A stretch of 64,000 nt of DNA from Paenibacillus lycopersici (GCF_010119935.1 NZ_CP048209.1:602001-666000), one strand, 5' to 3'. Shown: positions 16,580 through 25,450, numbered from the stretch's first letter. Made by a program: numbers and translations. Notes: generated by a model not told the origin, from the sequence alone.

Positions 16580-18451
16580 GTGAATAAACGGAAGAAGAAG
16601 GACGTCGTCGAGGTGCTGACAGTGACGCGCGGCGATCGCCGGACCCTATCCAACGTGCCTGATCCCGAGCAGATCAGGACGCTGTCCGACCGGCGGGGGA
16701 GCAGGAACGGCGGGCCGGACGACGAACGCGATCAGGACTCCGCCAGCCAGCTGGAACGGCTTCGGCTGCTCAGCCTGCGGTATATCGCGGATTTCGACGT
16801 AACGATGATCGGCCCGCGCCAGAGGAAGAGGTCGGCTTCCCGCGGCAAGGCGAAGGATATTTCCTCGACCGGCATCCTCGTGACGCTGGAACGGGGCGAC
16901 TATCCGTACATCGTCGGCCATATCGTCAATCTGCAGTTTCAAATCCCGCCCGGTACGATGCCGGAAGGCTTCGAATCGTCGGTCAATCTGAGCGCGACGC
17001 TCGTGCGGAAGTTCGTTCGCGAGGAAGACGGCCGGCAGCAAGAGATGCTGGCGTTCGAATTCGAGAAGCCGTTGACCAGTTATTTGCAGCGCAAACGGTG
17101 GGGATACTCGATCTACACGGCAAGCGGCGCCTTGTTCGTGGCGGTCTGCCTCGTCATGCTCATGCGCGTGGAGAGCGTGCTGTATTTCAAATACAATCTG
17201 CTGCTGTATCTGTACAGCCTGACGGCGGCGGCGTTTCTATTAAGCCGCTACCTGTTCGGGGCCCTATATCGGGAAGTGCCGATCGACCGGCATTATACGC
17301 CGGGCGTGTCGATCATCATACCGTGCTTCAACGAGGAAGCGTGGATTCACCGAACGATTCTCAGCTGCGTCAACCAGGACTACCCGATCGAGAAGCTGGA
17401 AATTATCGTCGTCGACGATAAGTCCAACGACCGGTCGGCCGAGCGCATTCGAGAGGTCGTGGAACTGGTCCATAAGGAGGCGGAGCGGTACGCGACCAAG
17501 GAGCGGGTCAAATTCCATGTCCTCGAGGTCAACGGCGGCAAACGCGTCGCGCTCGTCAAAGGCGTGGAAATGGCGAAGCATAACCTGGTCGTCTTCGTCG
17601 ATTCCGACAGCTTCCTGGAACCGACCGCGATCCGGCATTTGGTCCAGCCGTTCCAGGATCCCCGGATGGGCGGGGTCGCGGGCCGCACGGACGTGGAGAA
17701 CAAGTACACGAACACGATCACGAAGCTGCAGACCGTCCGCTATTACATCGCGTTCCGGATCATGAAAGCGGCGGAGTCTTATTTCGACAGCGTATCCTGT
17801 CTGTCGGGCCCGCTGTCCTGCTATCGCAAGGAATTGATTTTAAAGCATAAGGAAGCTTGGCTGAACCAGAAATTCCTGGGGCAGCCCGCGACGTTCGGCG
17901 ACGACCGCAGCATGACGAATTTCATCCTTCGCACGCATCGGACCGGCTATCAGGATTCGGCGATCTGCTCCACCATCGTGCCGTCGGATACGGGCGTGTT
18001 CCTGAAGCAGCAGATGCGCTGGAAGCGCTCCTGGCTGCGCGAATCGCTGCGCGCCTGCGCCTTCATCTGGCGCAAGGAGCCGTTCATGGCGCTCTTCTTC
18101 TACGTCGGCTTCATCGTGCCGATCGCGGCGCCGATTATCGTGCTGTACAACCTCGGCTACGTGCCGATCGTGCATCACGTGTTCCCGGGGACGTTCCTGA
18201 TGGGGCTGCTGATGATGGCGCTCCTCATGAGCCTGGCTCATCTCTTGTTCCGCAAGAGCAGGCTGTGGATCTTCGGCATCGTGTTCTGTCTCTTCTACGA
18301 GCTGGTGCTGCTGTGGCAAATGCCGGTCGCCTGGGTAACGTTCTGGAAATCGACCTGGGGGACGCGCGAGACGCCGCAGGATATCGAAGCCCGCGAACGC
18401 AGGGAAATGCGGAAGGGCAAAAATAAAAAGGGGATCGGCGTGGAGCGATAG
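16580..18451 (+). CDS. PilZ domain fused to a processive GT2 glycosyltransferase (c-di-GMP-controlled polysaccharide synthase)
   Basis: 623 residues from GTG 16580 (GGGAG at 16565-16569); an ATG 42 bases upstream has no site. An N-terminal PilZ domain (about 55-180) keeps both c-di-GMP motifs, RxxxR (Arg80-Arg84) and DxSxxG (Asp93-Gly98). Two membrane helices follow, then a GT-A domain with the inverting GT2 residues DD (279-280), DSD (341-343), GDDR (440-443) and QxxRW (477-481), then about four C-terminal helices. This is the plan of cellulose, alginate and hyaluronan synthases: polymerise sugars from UDP donors in the cytoplasm and extrude the chain. PilZ in cellulose synthase sits at the C-terminus and in alginate on a separate protein, so the N-terminal position is notable. 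Confidence 0.88.
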   Translation: MNKRKKKDVVEVLTVTRGDRRTLSNVPDPEQIRTLSDRRGSRNGGPDDERDQDSASQLERLRLLSLRYIADFDVTMIGPRQRKRSASRGKAKDISSTGILVTLERGDYPYIVGHIVNLQFQIPPGTMPEGFESSVNLSATLVRKFVREEDGRQQEMLAFEFEKPLTSYLQRKRWGYSIYTASGALFVAVCLVMLMRVESVLYFKYNLLLYLYSLTAAAFLLSRYLFGALYREVPIDRHYTPGVSIIIPCFNEEAWIHRTILSCVNQDYPIEKLEIIVVDDKSNDRSAERIREVVELVHKEAERYATKERVKFHVLEVNGGKRVALVKGVEMAKHNLVVFVDSDSFLEPTAIRHLVQPFQDPRMGGVAGRTDVENKYTNTITKLQTVRYYIAFRIMKAAESYFDSVSCLSGPLSCYRKELILKHKEAWLNQKFLGQPATFGDDRSMTNFILRTHRTGYQDSAICSTIVPSDTGVFLKQQMRWKRSWLRESLRACAFIWRKEPFMALFFYVGFIVPIAAPIIVLYNLGYVPIVHHVFPGTFLMGLLMMALLMSLAHLLFRKSRLWIFGIVFCLFYELVLLWQMPVAWVTFWKSTWGTRETPQDIEARERREMRKGKNKKGIGVER

Positions 18452-18489
18452 ATTCGGCGCCGGCGACTCTTAATGAGGGATGCAAGAAG

Positions 18490-20262
18490 ATGGCGATTTG
18501 GAAACGGGAACGGGAACGGGATACGATCTTCGATTACCGTAGAAAAAACCGCAGGAAAGCAGTGAAAACGATCGTTCAGGCGGGCGTGATTCTTGCCGTG
18601 GCCGGGCTGGTCTACCAGGCCGTGTTCCATACGTCCGTCTACAGCGAGCCGAATGAAAGCAAGTGGACGAACGACAAGGGCTTCATCGCGCTGTCCTATT
18701 TCGGCGTCGGCCGCACGGGAACGCCGAAGCTGATTGCCAAGAGCGAGCTGAACCGGCAGTTGAAGGCGCTGCACGATCAAGGCTACCGGACGATTTCCCA
18801 GCAGGACGTGCTCGATTATTACAAGAAGGGGAAGCCGCTGCCGGACAAAGCGCTCTTCCTGTCCTTCGAGGACGGCCGCAACGATTCCGCGCTGTTCGCC
18901 GAACCGCTGCTGGAGAAGTACAACGACAAGGCGACCTTCCTGTCGTATGCGAGCAAGCTCGGCGACGGAGAGAACAAGTTCACGCAGGCCAAGGACATGC
19001 TGAAGATGCGGAAGTCGGGGTACTGGGAGCTCGGCAGCAACGGCTACCGCCTGTCGTACATCAACGTGTTCGATCGGACGGGGCAGTTCGAAGGCCAGAT
19101 GACCGAAGGCCAAATGAAGAAGAAGAGCAAGATCGCGTATTATAACCATTACTTGATGGATTTCATCCGGGACGAGAACATGATCCCTTCCGAGGACCGC
19201 GAGCAGATGGAAGCGCGCGTCACGAAGGACTACGCTCTGATGCGGAAGGTCTATACGGATAAACTCGGCTTCATGCCGGGCTTGTACATGATCATGCACG
19301 CCAACTCGCTGCAGAACGGGAATAACCCGCTCGTGACGGACGTGAACGAGAAGAACATCGAAAGCTTGTTCAGCATGCATTTCGCCCGCGAAGGCGAGGC
19401 GTTCAACGGCAAGGAAGGCAGCGTCTATGATCTGACGCGGGTGCAGCCGCAGCCCTACTGGTCAACCAACCATCTGTTGATGAAGATCCGTAAGGACTCG
19501 GGACAGGCGATGACCTTCGTCGAAGGCAGCCAGGATCGCGCGTCCGACTGGGAAACCGCGGCGGGAGCGACGGAGTTCGACGAGAACCGGATCGTGCTGA
19601 CGTCTCCTCCGGGGGGGAGCGGACTTGCGTTGTTGAGAGGCAGCGACGCCCTCGGCGACGTGTCGCTGACGGCGAAGCTCGGCGGCAATGTCGTCGGGAA
19701 GCAGAGCCTCTATGTGCGGTACGACAAGGCGCGGGATGCATACGTGCGCGTCATGCTTGCCGACAACGAGATCGCCGTGGAGCAGAAGAAGCCGGGGCAG
19801 GCCGCGGAACGGTTGTTCAGCGCCAAGCTCGGCGACGTGACATGGGACGAAGAGGACCTCTCGTATAACAAGGCCGCCGTCTACACGCAGGTGCAGACGC
19901 AGCAAGGGATTGCCGAGGATCCGGGCATTCCCGTCAATATCAAGAAGACGCGCAGCGTCGACGTCAAGCTCGCGGGCGGCAAGCTGAGCGTGAAGGTGGA
20001 CGGCAAGACGCTGTTAAGCGGGCGCGCGATCGATGCCTCGCTCGCCAAGGGCGGCGTGGCGCTTGGCTCCGAGGCGAGCGCCTTGAACGTGAAGGACGAT
20101 ATTTACGACGGCCGGTTCACGGATGTGACAGTCAAGACCATCGACAAGAGCGGCGCGCCGAAGCCGTACTACCACGATACGAATGAAGGGCTGCAGCGCG
20201 TGACGAGCGCCGTGAAGCACGGCTTCAATACGACCGTGGACTGGTTCATTGACACATTTTGA
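18490..20262 (+). CDS. Membrane-anchored deacetylase-like protein with C-terminal LamG-like domain
   Basis: 590 residues. One membrane helix (about 28-46) follows a very basic N-terminus, leaving the rest outside. Residues about 60-300 resemble PgaB/IcaB-type deacetylase folds (FIALSYFGVG; LFLSFEDGRND), but the first catalytic Asp is Glu (FEDG) and the expected metal-binding His motif is replaced by ELGSNGYRLS, so it may not be an active CE4 enzyme. Residues about 350-560 look like a concanavalin/LamG-type beta-sandwich (SLYVRYDK, VDVKLAGGKLSVKVDGK), a sugar-binding fold. It lies 38 bp after the synthase gene. The inferred role is holding or processing nascent polymer at the cell surface. Confidence 0.65.
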   Translation: MAIWKRERERDTIFDYRRKNRRKAVKTIVQAGVILAVAGLVYQAVFHTSVYSEPNESKWTNDKGFIALSYFGVGRTGTPKLIAKSELNRQLKALHDQGYRTISQQDVLDYYKKGKPLPDKALFLSFEDGRNDSALFAEPLLEKYNDKATFLSYASKLGDGENKFTQAKDMLKMRKSGYWELGSNGYRLSYINVFDRTGQFEGQMTEGQMKKKSKIAYYNHYLMDFIRDENMIPSEDREQMEARVTKDYALMRKVYTDKLGFMPGLYMIMHANSLQNGNNPLVTDVNEKNIESLFSMHFAREGEAFNGKEGSVYDLTRVQPQPYWSTNHLLMKIRKDSGQAMTFVEGSQDRASDWETAAGATEFDENRIVLTSPPGGSGLALLRGSDALGDVSLTAKLGGNVVGKQSLYVRYDKARDAYVRVMLADNEIAVEQKKPGQAAERLFSAKLGDVTWDEEDLSYNKAAVYTQVQTQQGIAEDPGIPVNIKKTRSVDVKLAGGKLSVKVDGKTLLSGRAIDASLAKGGVALGSEASALNVKDDIYDGRFTDVTVKTIDKSGAPKPYYHDTNEGLQRVTSAVKHGFNTTVDWFIDTF

Positions 20263-20284
20263 CGCTACGCTCGGAAAGGGAGGC

Positions 20285-21391
20285 ATGGCTGGTTTGCGAA
20301 GAAGAAGCCGCTCCAGGCGGAAATCCGCGGCGGGACTGGCGATTGTCGCCGCCGCGATCGCGGTCTTCCTGCTGTACACGACGATCAAGGACCGATCCTC
20401 CGACAATCCGGCGCTCGGCGCGCCGCCCGTCCAGAGCGGGAGCGAGCTGCCGTTTACTTTGTCCGCGTGGATTGTCGACTGGCAATGGGAGGCGGGGATC
20501 GGCGATTTCGACGCGATCGCTTCGGGCCTTGATCATGTGCAGGCGTTCGCTGCTTATTTCGGCAGCAAGGACGAGTTGTATTTCACCGAGACAGACGGCC
20601 GGCTCCTGCCGGAAACGCTGGCTGCTGCCAGGCGCGGCGGGGTGACGGGCACGCAGCTCACCGTGGTGAACGATCGCTATACGGAGGACGGCTCCTCCTC
20701 CGAGGAGAAGGATCCTGCGCTCGTGCGAAGATTGATGCTTACGGGCGCCAGCCGCGGCAAGCATATGGATAACCTGCTCGCCGCGATGGACAACTACGGT
20801 TTCGAAGGACTGGAGCTGGATTACGAGAAGGTGCCTGACGGTACGTGGAACAATTATGCGCTGTTCATCCGCGAGCTCTACGCACGGCTGCACGAGCAGG
20901 GCAAGTCGCTGCGCGTCGTGCTGGAATCCCGCGCGCCGATCGAGAAGCTGCGGCTGCCGGAAGGGCCCGAATACGTCATGATGGCGTATAACCTCTATGG
21001 CGGCTTCAGCGGTCCGGGACCGAAGGCTGACGACAAGTTCATCGCGCGGCTGGCGAATCGCATGAAGGCGCTGCCCGGCGATAATGCCGTCGCGTTGTCG
21101 CTGGGCGGCTTCGATTGGTCGGCGAACGGGCAAGTGACGGCTTTGACCGAGGAGAAGGCCGCGGAGCTGTCGAGCGGCGCGCGGCAGCTCACGCGCGACG
21201 GCGCCAGCGGCAGTCTGTATTTCGACTATAAGGACGAAGCCGGCGCCGCCCATACGGTGTGGTACGCGGATTCGACGACATTGAAGCGCTGGATCGGCGT
21301 CGTACGCAAATCCGGCCTGCACAAGGTCGCGCTCTGGCGGCTCGGGGGATTGTCGGACGAGATGAGAACGGCCATACAGGAAGGCTTCTAA
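20285..21391 (+). CDS. GH18-like glycoside hydrolase, membrane-anchored
   Basis: 368 residues from ATG 20285 (purine-rich AAAGGGAGG just before); a TTG start 36 bases upstream overlapping the previous gene is less likely. A basic stretch and one helix (about 18-36) anchor it. The barrel shows the GH18 pattern: FEGLELDYEKV with the catalytic Glu at the usual place, and MMAYNLYGG for the M-x-Y-N segment. The usual D-x-x-D-x-D-x-E is E-x-x-E-x-D-x-E here, so the first two Asp are Glu. Possible roles are trimming of the exported N-acetylhexosamine polymer or lectin-like binding. It is the last gene of the cluster; direct repeats AAGGCTTCTAA (21381-21391 and 21418-21428) span its stop. Confidence 0.72.
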   Translation: MAGLRRRSRSRRKSAAGLAIVAAAIAVFLLYTTIKDRSSDNPALGAPPVQSGSELPFTLSAWIVDWQWEAGIGDFDAIASGLDHVQAFAAYFGSKDELYFTETDGRLLPETLAAARRGGVTGTQLTVVNDRYTEDGSSSEEKDPALVRRLMLTGASRGKHMDNLLAAMDNYGFEGLELDYEKVPDGTWNNYALFIRELYARLHEQGKSLRVVLESRAPIEKLRLPEGPEYVMMAYNLYGGFSGPGPKADDKFIARLANRMKALPGDNAVALSLGGFDWSANGQVTALTEEKAAELSSGARQLTRDGASGSLYFDYKDEAGAAHTVWYADSTTLKRWIGVVRKSGLHKVALWRLGGLSDEMRTAIQEGF

Positions 21392-21519
21392 AGGTCTCTA
21401 TGGCATCTAAGGCCATTAAGGCTTCTAAGGACTCAAATCCCGCGCAGACATGCATGAAATTCCTCCAGACGGGGTATAGAATAACAGGATTGTTTTTATT
21501 ACGCCGGAGGTGGGACTGC

Positions 21520-21849
21520 ATGAACGGGAACGGAAACGAGGATGAGGTCCGCTCGGGGAGCGGGTCTGCCGATGACATCGTCGCTGAGAAGCAGGGCAAC
21601 GGCTACGTACTGAAGGGCCCGGAGGGCCAGGCAGGGGAGATTACGTACAGGCCGGCCGATGCGGCTACGTGGATACTGGACCACACGTATGTCGATCCGC
21701 GCTACCGCGGCGGCAATCTGGCGAAGCGGCTGCTCAATCTCGTCGTCGGCGAGGCGAGGGCGAAGGGGATCAAGATCATTCCGGCCTGCTCGTACGCGCT
21801 CGCGCAGTTCAGGCGCAATGCGGAATACGCGGATGTGTGGAAGCAGTAG
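21520..21849 (+). CDS. Small GNAT-like N-acetyltransferase (YjdJ/YidJ type)
   Basis: 109 residues from ATG 21520 with GGAGG ten bases upstream. It is a minimal GNAT fold: GEITYRPADAATWILDHTYV, then the acetyl-CoA pyrophosphate loop VDPRYRGGNLAKRLL, then IIPACSYALAQFRRN and the closing EYADVWKQ. This ending is characteristic of the short YjdJ-type family (COG2388), with a conserved Cys and Tyr. The substrate is unknown. The open frame extends upstream but overlaps the GH18-like gene and has no ribosome site. A bidirectional hairpin follows. Confidence 0.85.
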   Translation: MNGNGNEDEVRSGSGSADDIVAEKQGNGYVLKGPEGQAGEITYRPADAATWILDHTYVDPRYRGGNLAKRLLNLVVGEARAKGIKIIPACSYALAQFRRNAEYADVWKQ

Positions 21850-21880
21850 CGGGTAAGGCCGAAATTAGGCGGATGGGGGA

Positions 21881-21922
21881 GAAGCGCCGGAATGGCAGCA
21901 GCGGCTGTCCTGCCGGCGCTTC
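21881..21922. terminator. Hairpin between convergent GNAT genes
   Basis: GAAGCGCCGG (21881-21890) and CCGGCGCTTC (21913-21922) make a perfect 10-bp stem between two convergent stops. T-runs on both sides are weak. Confidence 0.6.
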
Positions 21923-21961
21923 TGTTGCATGCTTCGAGTTTCGAGTGCCGCGCTCCCGAAT

Positions 21962-22372
21962 CTACTCGAGCGTCTTGATCAGCAGAATTTCCAGCGGCTC
22001 GTCCTGCAGCAGCAGGCAGCCCGCATCGCGGTAGCCGAGCTTCCGGTAGAAATGCTGCGCGTCCTCGTTCGCCAGCGTGGATGTCATGACAAGCTTGAAC
22101 CCTTGCTGCTTCATGGCATGCTCCCAATGCATAACGGCTTGCTTGCCGAGGCCTTGTCCCCGGTACGGGGCATCCAGCCAGAGCATGTTCATGAAAGGCG
22201 TATTGTCCCAGAAGAAGCCGTATCGCAGCCAGCCGATGCGGCTTTCTTCGTCGTCCAGGAACAGGTAGATTTCGCCCGCTTGCAGCTTGGCCGCGATCAG
22301 CCTCTCGGCGAGGTGGCGGTCTCGTTCCCGGATGTATGCATAGTCGGATGCAGCGGCCGGCACGATCTTCAT
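21962..22372 (-). CDS. GNAT family N-acetyltransferase
   Basis: 136 residues from the ATG at 22372 (MKIVPAAASDYAYIRERDRH), chosen over an ATG 15 bases upstream because GGAGGG sits 8 bases before it. The GNAT core is complete: IGWLRYGFFWDNTPFMNMLWL (strands 2-4), the acetyl-CoA loop APYRGQGLGKQAV, and AQHFYRKLGYRDAG. The substrate is unknown; similar proteins are general small-molecule or protein acetyltransferases. It stands alone, convergent to another GNAT gene. Confidence 0.88.
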   Translation of the reverse strand: MKIVPAAASDYAYIRERDRHLAERLIAAKLQAGEIYLFLDDEESRIGWLRYGFFWDNTPFMNMLWLDAPYRGQGLGKQAVMHWEHAMKQQGFKLVMTSTLANEDAQHFYRKLGYRDAGCLLLQDEPLEILLIKTLE

Positions 22373-22480
22373 GGCTAATCCCTCCAATAGGTTGGCGTGG
22401 GAATTGTTCGCTCTGAGAGGATACGTTCACCATAGCACATTTCCCCTTTTCCTCCCAGCCGTTATGCGGCAGGCCGGCAG

Positions 22481-24208
22481 TCAGTCCGCTTCGGACGGCA
22501 TCTTCGTAAACCGGTAATCGACCGGCCCGTCCAGCAGATCGGGCCCGGCAAGGCGGAACCCGTGCTCCTCGAATAGCAGCTGCATCGGCATGGACTGTAC
22601 ATGGAACCGTCCGGGGCCGGCCGCGATGAGCGGCGAGTTCGGCCAGGCATGCGGAAGCCCGTCCGCAATGAGCGTGCCGGCGTTCATGCGGATGATGCAG
22701 TCAGGCAGCCCTTCGGCCGTCGGGCGATAGCGCCCTGTAAGGCTCGCAAGGCTGAAGAGGCTGGTCGCCTCGCCGGCCTGCTTCAGGCCAAGCAAAATCT
22801 CCAGCTCCTCGTAATACCGAGGCCAGTCGCCCGCCGAATTATCGATGGCCAGCTTGACGCCCGACCATCCGGCGAATGCTTCATCCGCCAGTTCGCGATA
22901 CGCTTCCCAGTACGCGACCAGGCCTTCGAAGCCTTCCAGGCCCCGCGCTTGCCCGTAGGCCGATCCGGCTGCGCCGCGAATCCAATTCGCCTCGGTATCC
23001 CCGCCTCTGCGACCGGTAATGCGGCGCAGCGCAGCCCCGACATCGCGCGGATAGAGATAGATCAGCCGCGGATTCAGGGGATGCAGGATCGCCCCGACTT
23101 CCCGGACATATCGCAGAATGTCCGCCGGCGCGGCATTGTAAGGGAACAGGCTCCACGTCAGATAACCGAGCAGGCAGCCGTCGATGACGACGGCCTCCGG
23201 CGCAGACTGCACGGCTGCGGCGAAGGCGCGCCATTGCGCGAGCGCCCTGTCGATGAGGCCGCCGAAATCGCCCCGTTCTAGCTCGCCGATCACCGCCTGC
23301 ATGCCTTCGTAGTCGCTGTAGACGTAGACGGGATGGCCGCGCTGTTCTTCATACCACCATCGGCAAGCGATGCCGAGCTTGCCCATCGCCAGCGCGATAT
23401 GCTGCGCGGCCGTCGATTTGCCCGAGCCGGGAATGCCTTCTACCAGAATGAGCTTGCACGAGACGGCTCGGAGCGACGCCCAGTGACGTTTAACGGCGCG
23501 ATTGAACGCGATTCCGGCGCTTATAACGTCCAGCGCCTTCGTGACCGGCCGCTCCTGCGGGTAATACGCTCGAACGGCTGCGAGGAACCCGTTCATCTCG
23601 GCGGCGACGCCGGGCTCGCGGGCCAGCAGGGCGGCCGCTTCGAGCTTGTCCAGGCGCCATATCCGGAGGCCGTCCTTATGTAAGGCCGTTAATAATTGAA
23701 ACGCCAGCGGCCACGCCTTCGTGCACATGAGGCGCGTGCTCCGTTCGATGCGCTCTTCGCCGTGATCCAGCAGTTGATGAGGATCGAAAGCGCGGTCAGG
23801 AACGAGTGCATCCAGGGAACGGACGGCATCGGCGTATAACTCGGCACCGGTCGCTTCGGGAACGGGCAATCGTCCGGCCAGCAGCTTGTAGGCGCCGGGC
23901 ACCGGACCGGGATAAGGATTGGCGAGCGGCGAGACGACGCTGAATTGAATGTAACGGAAAGGGGCGACGTCAATAGCGGACAAGGCGAGATGGATCGCGA
24001 TGCATTGTTCTGCAGGCAGCGTGCCTGCTTCGTTCAGGGCGGCATCCGCGACGTACAGGACGTAGTCGATATCGCTGCTGCCGGGGATAAAGCCGCCTTT
24101 CGCGGCCGAGCCCTGGAGGATTAACCCGATGAAGGAAGTGCCTGCATGCGTCAGCATGACTTCGCGAACGGCAGCATTAATGCGGTTAACGGTGCTTGTC
24201 AGTTCCAT
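22481..24208 (-). CDS. Nucleotidyltransferase-kinase fusion protein
   Basis: 575 residues from the ATG at 24208 (ribosome site GAGGTGA). The N-terminal domain is a minimal nucleotidyltransferase: GSAAKGG (33-39) and SSDIDYVLYV with metal-binding Asp46 and Asp48, the pattern of aminoglycoside/MNT-type enzymes. A helical middle follows (about 90-245). The C-terminal half starts with a P-loop, EGIPGSGKST (Lys264), and continues as an adenylate-kinase-like or AAA_33-type kinase (VVIDGCLL, RLIYLYPRDV, RITGRRGG). The last 100 residues are similar to nucleoside-kinase-like tails. I do not know a characterised protein with this fusion. It could modify and phosphorylate a small molecule. It has its own promoter. 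Confidence 0.65.
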   Translation of the reverse strand: MELTSTVNRINAAVREVMLTHAGTSFIGLILQGSAAKGGFIPGSSDIDYVLYVADAALNEAGTLPAEQCIAIHLALSAIDVAPFRYIQFSVVSPLANPYPGPVPGAYKLLAGRLPVPEATGAELYADAVRSLDALVPDRAFDPHQLLDHGEERIERSTRLMCTKAWPLAFQLLTALHKDGLRIWRLDKLEAAALLAREPGVAAEMNGFLAAVRAYYPQERPVTKALDVISAGIAFNRAVKRHWASLRAVSCKLILVEGIPGSGKSTAAQHIALAMGKLGIACRWWYEEQRGHPVYVYSDYEGMQAVIGELERGDFGGLIDRALAQWRAFAAAVQSAPEAVVIDGCLLGYLTWSLFPYNAAPADILRYVREVGAILHPLNPRLIYLYPRDVGAALRRITGRRGGDTEANWIRGAAGSAYGQARGLEGFEGLVAYWEAYRELADEAFAGWSGVKLAIDNSAGDWPRYYEELEILLGLKQAGEATSLFSLASLTGRYRPTAEGLPDCIIRMNAGTLIADGLPHAWPNSPLIAAGPGRFHVQSMPMQLLFEEHGFRLAGPDLLDGPVDYRFTKMPSEAD

Positions 24209-24247
24209 TTGCGTCACCTCATGGCTTGGGACTAGGTAAATTATGCC

Positions 24248-24276
24248 ATTGTCCCAGAGTTGAGAGGAGCTGTCAA
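24248..24276 (-). promoter_or_regulatory. Promoter of the nucleotidyltransferase-kinase gene
   Basis: On the minus strand TTGACA (24276-24271), a 17-bp spacer and GACAAT (24253-24248) precede the start by about 40 bp. Confidence 0.6.
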
Positions 24277-24347
24277 TAAGCAATTGTGCGGGAAGGGGAC
24301 TTGGGGAAGAACGGCGCACCAGGGACAGCTCTGAACCATAAAACCGC

Positions 24348-24396
24348 AAAGACCCAAGATAGGCAGACCTGGCTCTGCATCCTCTTGGGTCTTTTT
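24348..24396 (+). terminator. Orphan hairpin terminator, possible end of a small RNA
   Basis: AAGACCCAAG (24349-24358) and CTTGGGTCTT (24384-24393) form a 10-bp stem with an inner GCAGA/TCTGC hairpin and a T5 tail on the plus strand. No plus-strand protein gene lies before it, because the preceding gene runs the other way. The gene-free stretch 24209-24731 holds this hairpin, a promoter for the minus-strand gene and one copy of the 207-bp repeat. Confidence 0.5.
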
Positions 24397-24453
24397 GCAT
24401 CCACCGCTTCCATCTTCGGCAGATTGTGGGCGATCGTAAGCCACCTGCTATCA

Positions 24454-24660
24454 TTGGCAGGGTTGGGGAAACGGACAGGAGATCCTTTATTTGCTCATAG
24501 GCATCGCTGTTTCGCTCGCTGCCGGACAGGAGATTCGCTATTTATGCTGAAAGCCGTTTTTTTGCTGCATTCCGAAGCCAATAACGCATCCTGTTTCCGT
24601 TCGCTGCCTCCAAAACGGCGAATTCGATCAAATAGCGGATCCTCTGTCCGCCTGCCCATG
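24454..24660 (+). repeat. 207-bp palindromic repeat, copy A
   Basis: This copy is about 89% identical over 207 bp, without gaps, to the reverse complement of 32374-32580. Inside are two direct modules of the form GGACAGGAGATYCGCTATTT (24473-24492, 24524-24543) and two inverted ones (about 24580-24598 and 24630-24649), so the whole element can fold into nested hairpins. Just beyond its right end, 24665-24689 matches the reverse complement of 32199-32223 at 23 of 25 bases. It has no transposase and no real frame. It is a non-autonomous interspersed repeat of a kind I do not recognise. Confidence 0.85.
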
Positions 24661-24731
24661 TTTTAACGATGAATTATGGGACGGTCCCTTGTTCGTCATA
24701 TATCGTTTACGCGGCTACGCGGCATAAGTCG

Positions 24732-25349
24732 CTAATTGAGCTTCAAGTATTTCTCCGTCAGCGTCGTCAGCAGCTCGATGCCGATCTGGTTCTCGCCGCC
24801 CTCGGGGATGATGATGTCGGCATATTTCTTCGACGGCTCGATGAACGCCTCGTGCATCGGCTTAACGGTGTCGAGGTACTGCTGATGGATCGACTGGATC
24901 GTCCGGCCGCGTTCCTCGATATCCCGCAGCACGCGGCGGAGAATGCGGACGTCGGGGTCGGTGTCGACGAATACCTTGATGTCGAGCAGCGGGCGCAGGT
25001 CTTCGTTCGACAGCACATGCAGCCCTTCGATGATGACGATCGGGTTCGGGCGCAGCTCGGCCGTTTCGGATTCGGAACGGGCGTGAACGGTGAAATCGTA
25101 TACCGGCGCCTGCGCCGGACGGCCTTCGCGCAGCTGCCGTAGGTGTGCAATGAGCAGCTCGTTGTCGAATACGAGCGGATGGTCGTAGTTCAGCGCTTCC
25201 CGTTCGGCGAAGGTCAGATGCGGATGGTCTTTATAATAATTGTCCTGTGAAATAAACGTTACTTCTTCCGTGCCGAGCCGTTCGATGACGGAACGCGCAA
25301 CGGTCGTTTTGCCGGAGCCGGTGCCCCCGGCGATCCCGATGATCAGCAT
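24732..25349 (-). CDS. udk: Uridine kinase
   Basis: 205 residues from the ATG at 25349 (AAGGAGG upstream). The P-loop is GGTGSGKT (8-15), followed by FISQDNYYKDH, the lid segment FDNELL, YDFTVHAR, VIIEGLHVL and RRVLRDIEERGRT, all characteristic of bacterial uridine kinase (nucleoside salvage: uridine or cytidine plus ATP/GTP to UMP or CMP). The length is normal for the family. It is cytoplasmic and stands alone. The divergent neighbour is htpG. Confidence 0.95.
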   Translation of the reverse strand: MLIIGIAGGTGSGKTTVARSVIERLGTEEVTFISQDNYYKDHPHLTFAEREALNYDHPLVFDNELLIAHLRQLREGRPAQAPVYDFTVHARSESETAELRPNPIVIIEGLHVLSNEDLRPLLDIKVFVDTDPDVRILRRVLRDIEERGRTIQSIHQQYLDTVKPMHEAFIEPSKKYADIIIPEGGENQIGIELLTTLTEKYLKLN

Positions 25350-25450
25350 TGTGCGGCGAAGCCTCCTTGGCGGTTCAATTCTCGTATTGTAGCATAGCCG
25401 GGGGACGGATTTCATCTTGCGGCATGGAGGATATTTTATCGGGATTGGAC

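Noticed and set aside
24286..24666. 126-codon plus-strand frame, similar in sequence to a minus-strand frame at 32413-32604
   Set aside because: The similarity comes from the 207-bp repeat itself; frames are not kept outside it and the internal palindromes explain the sequence better than coding.
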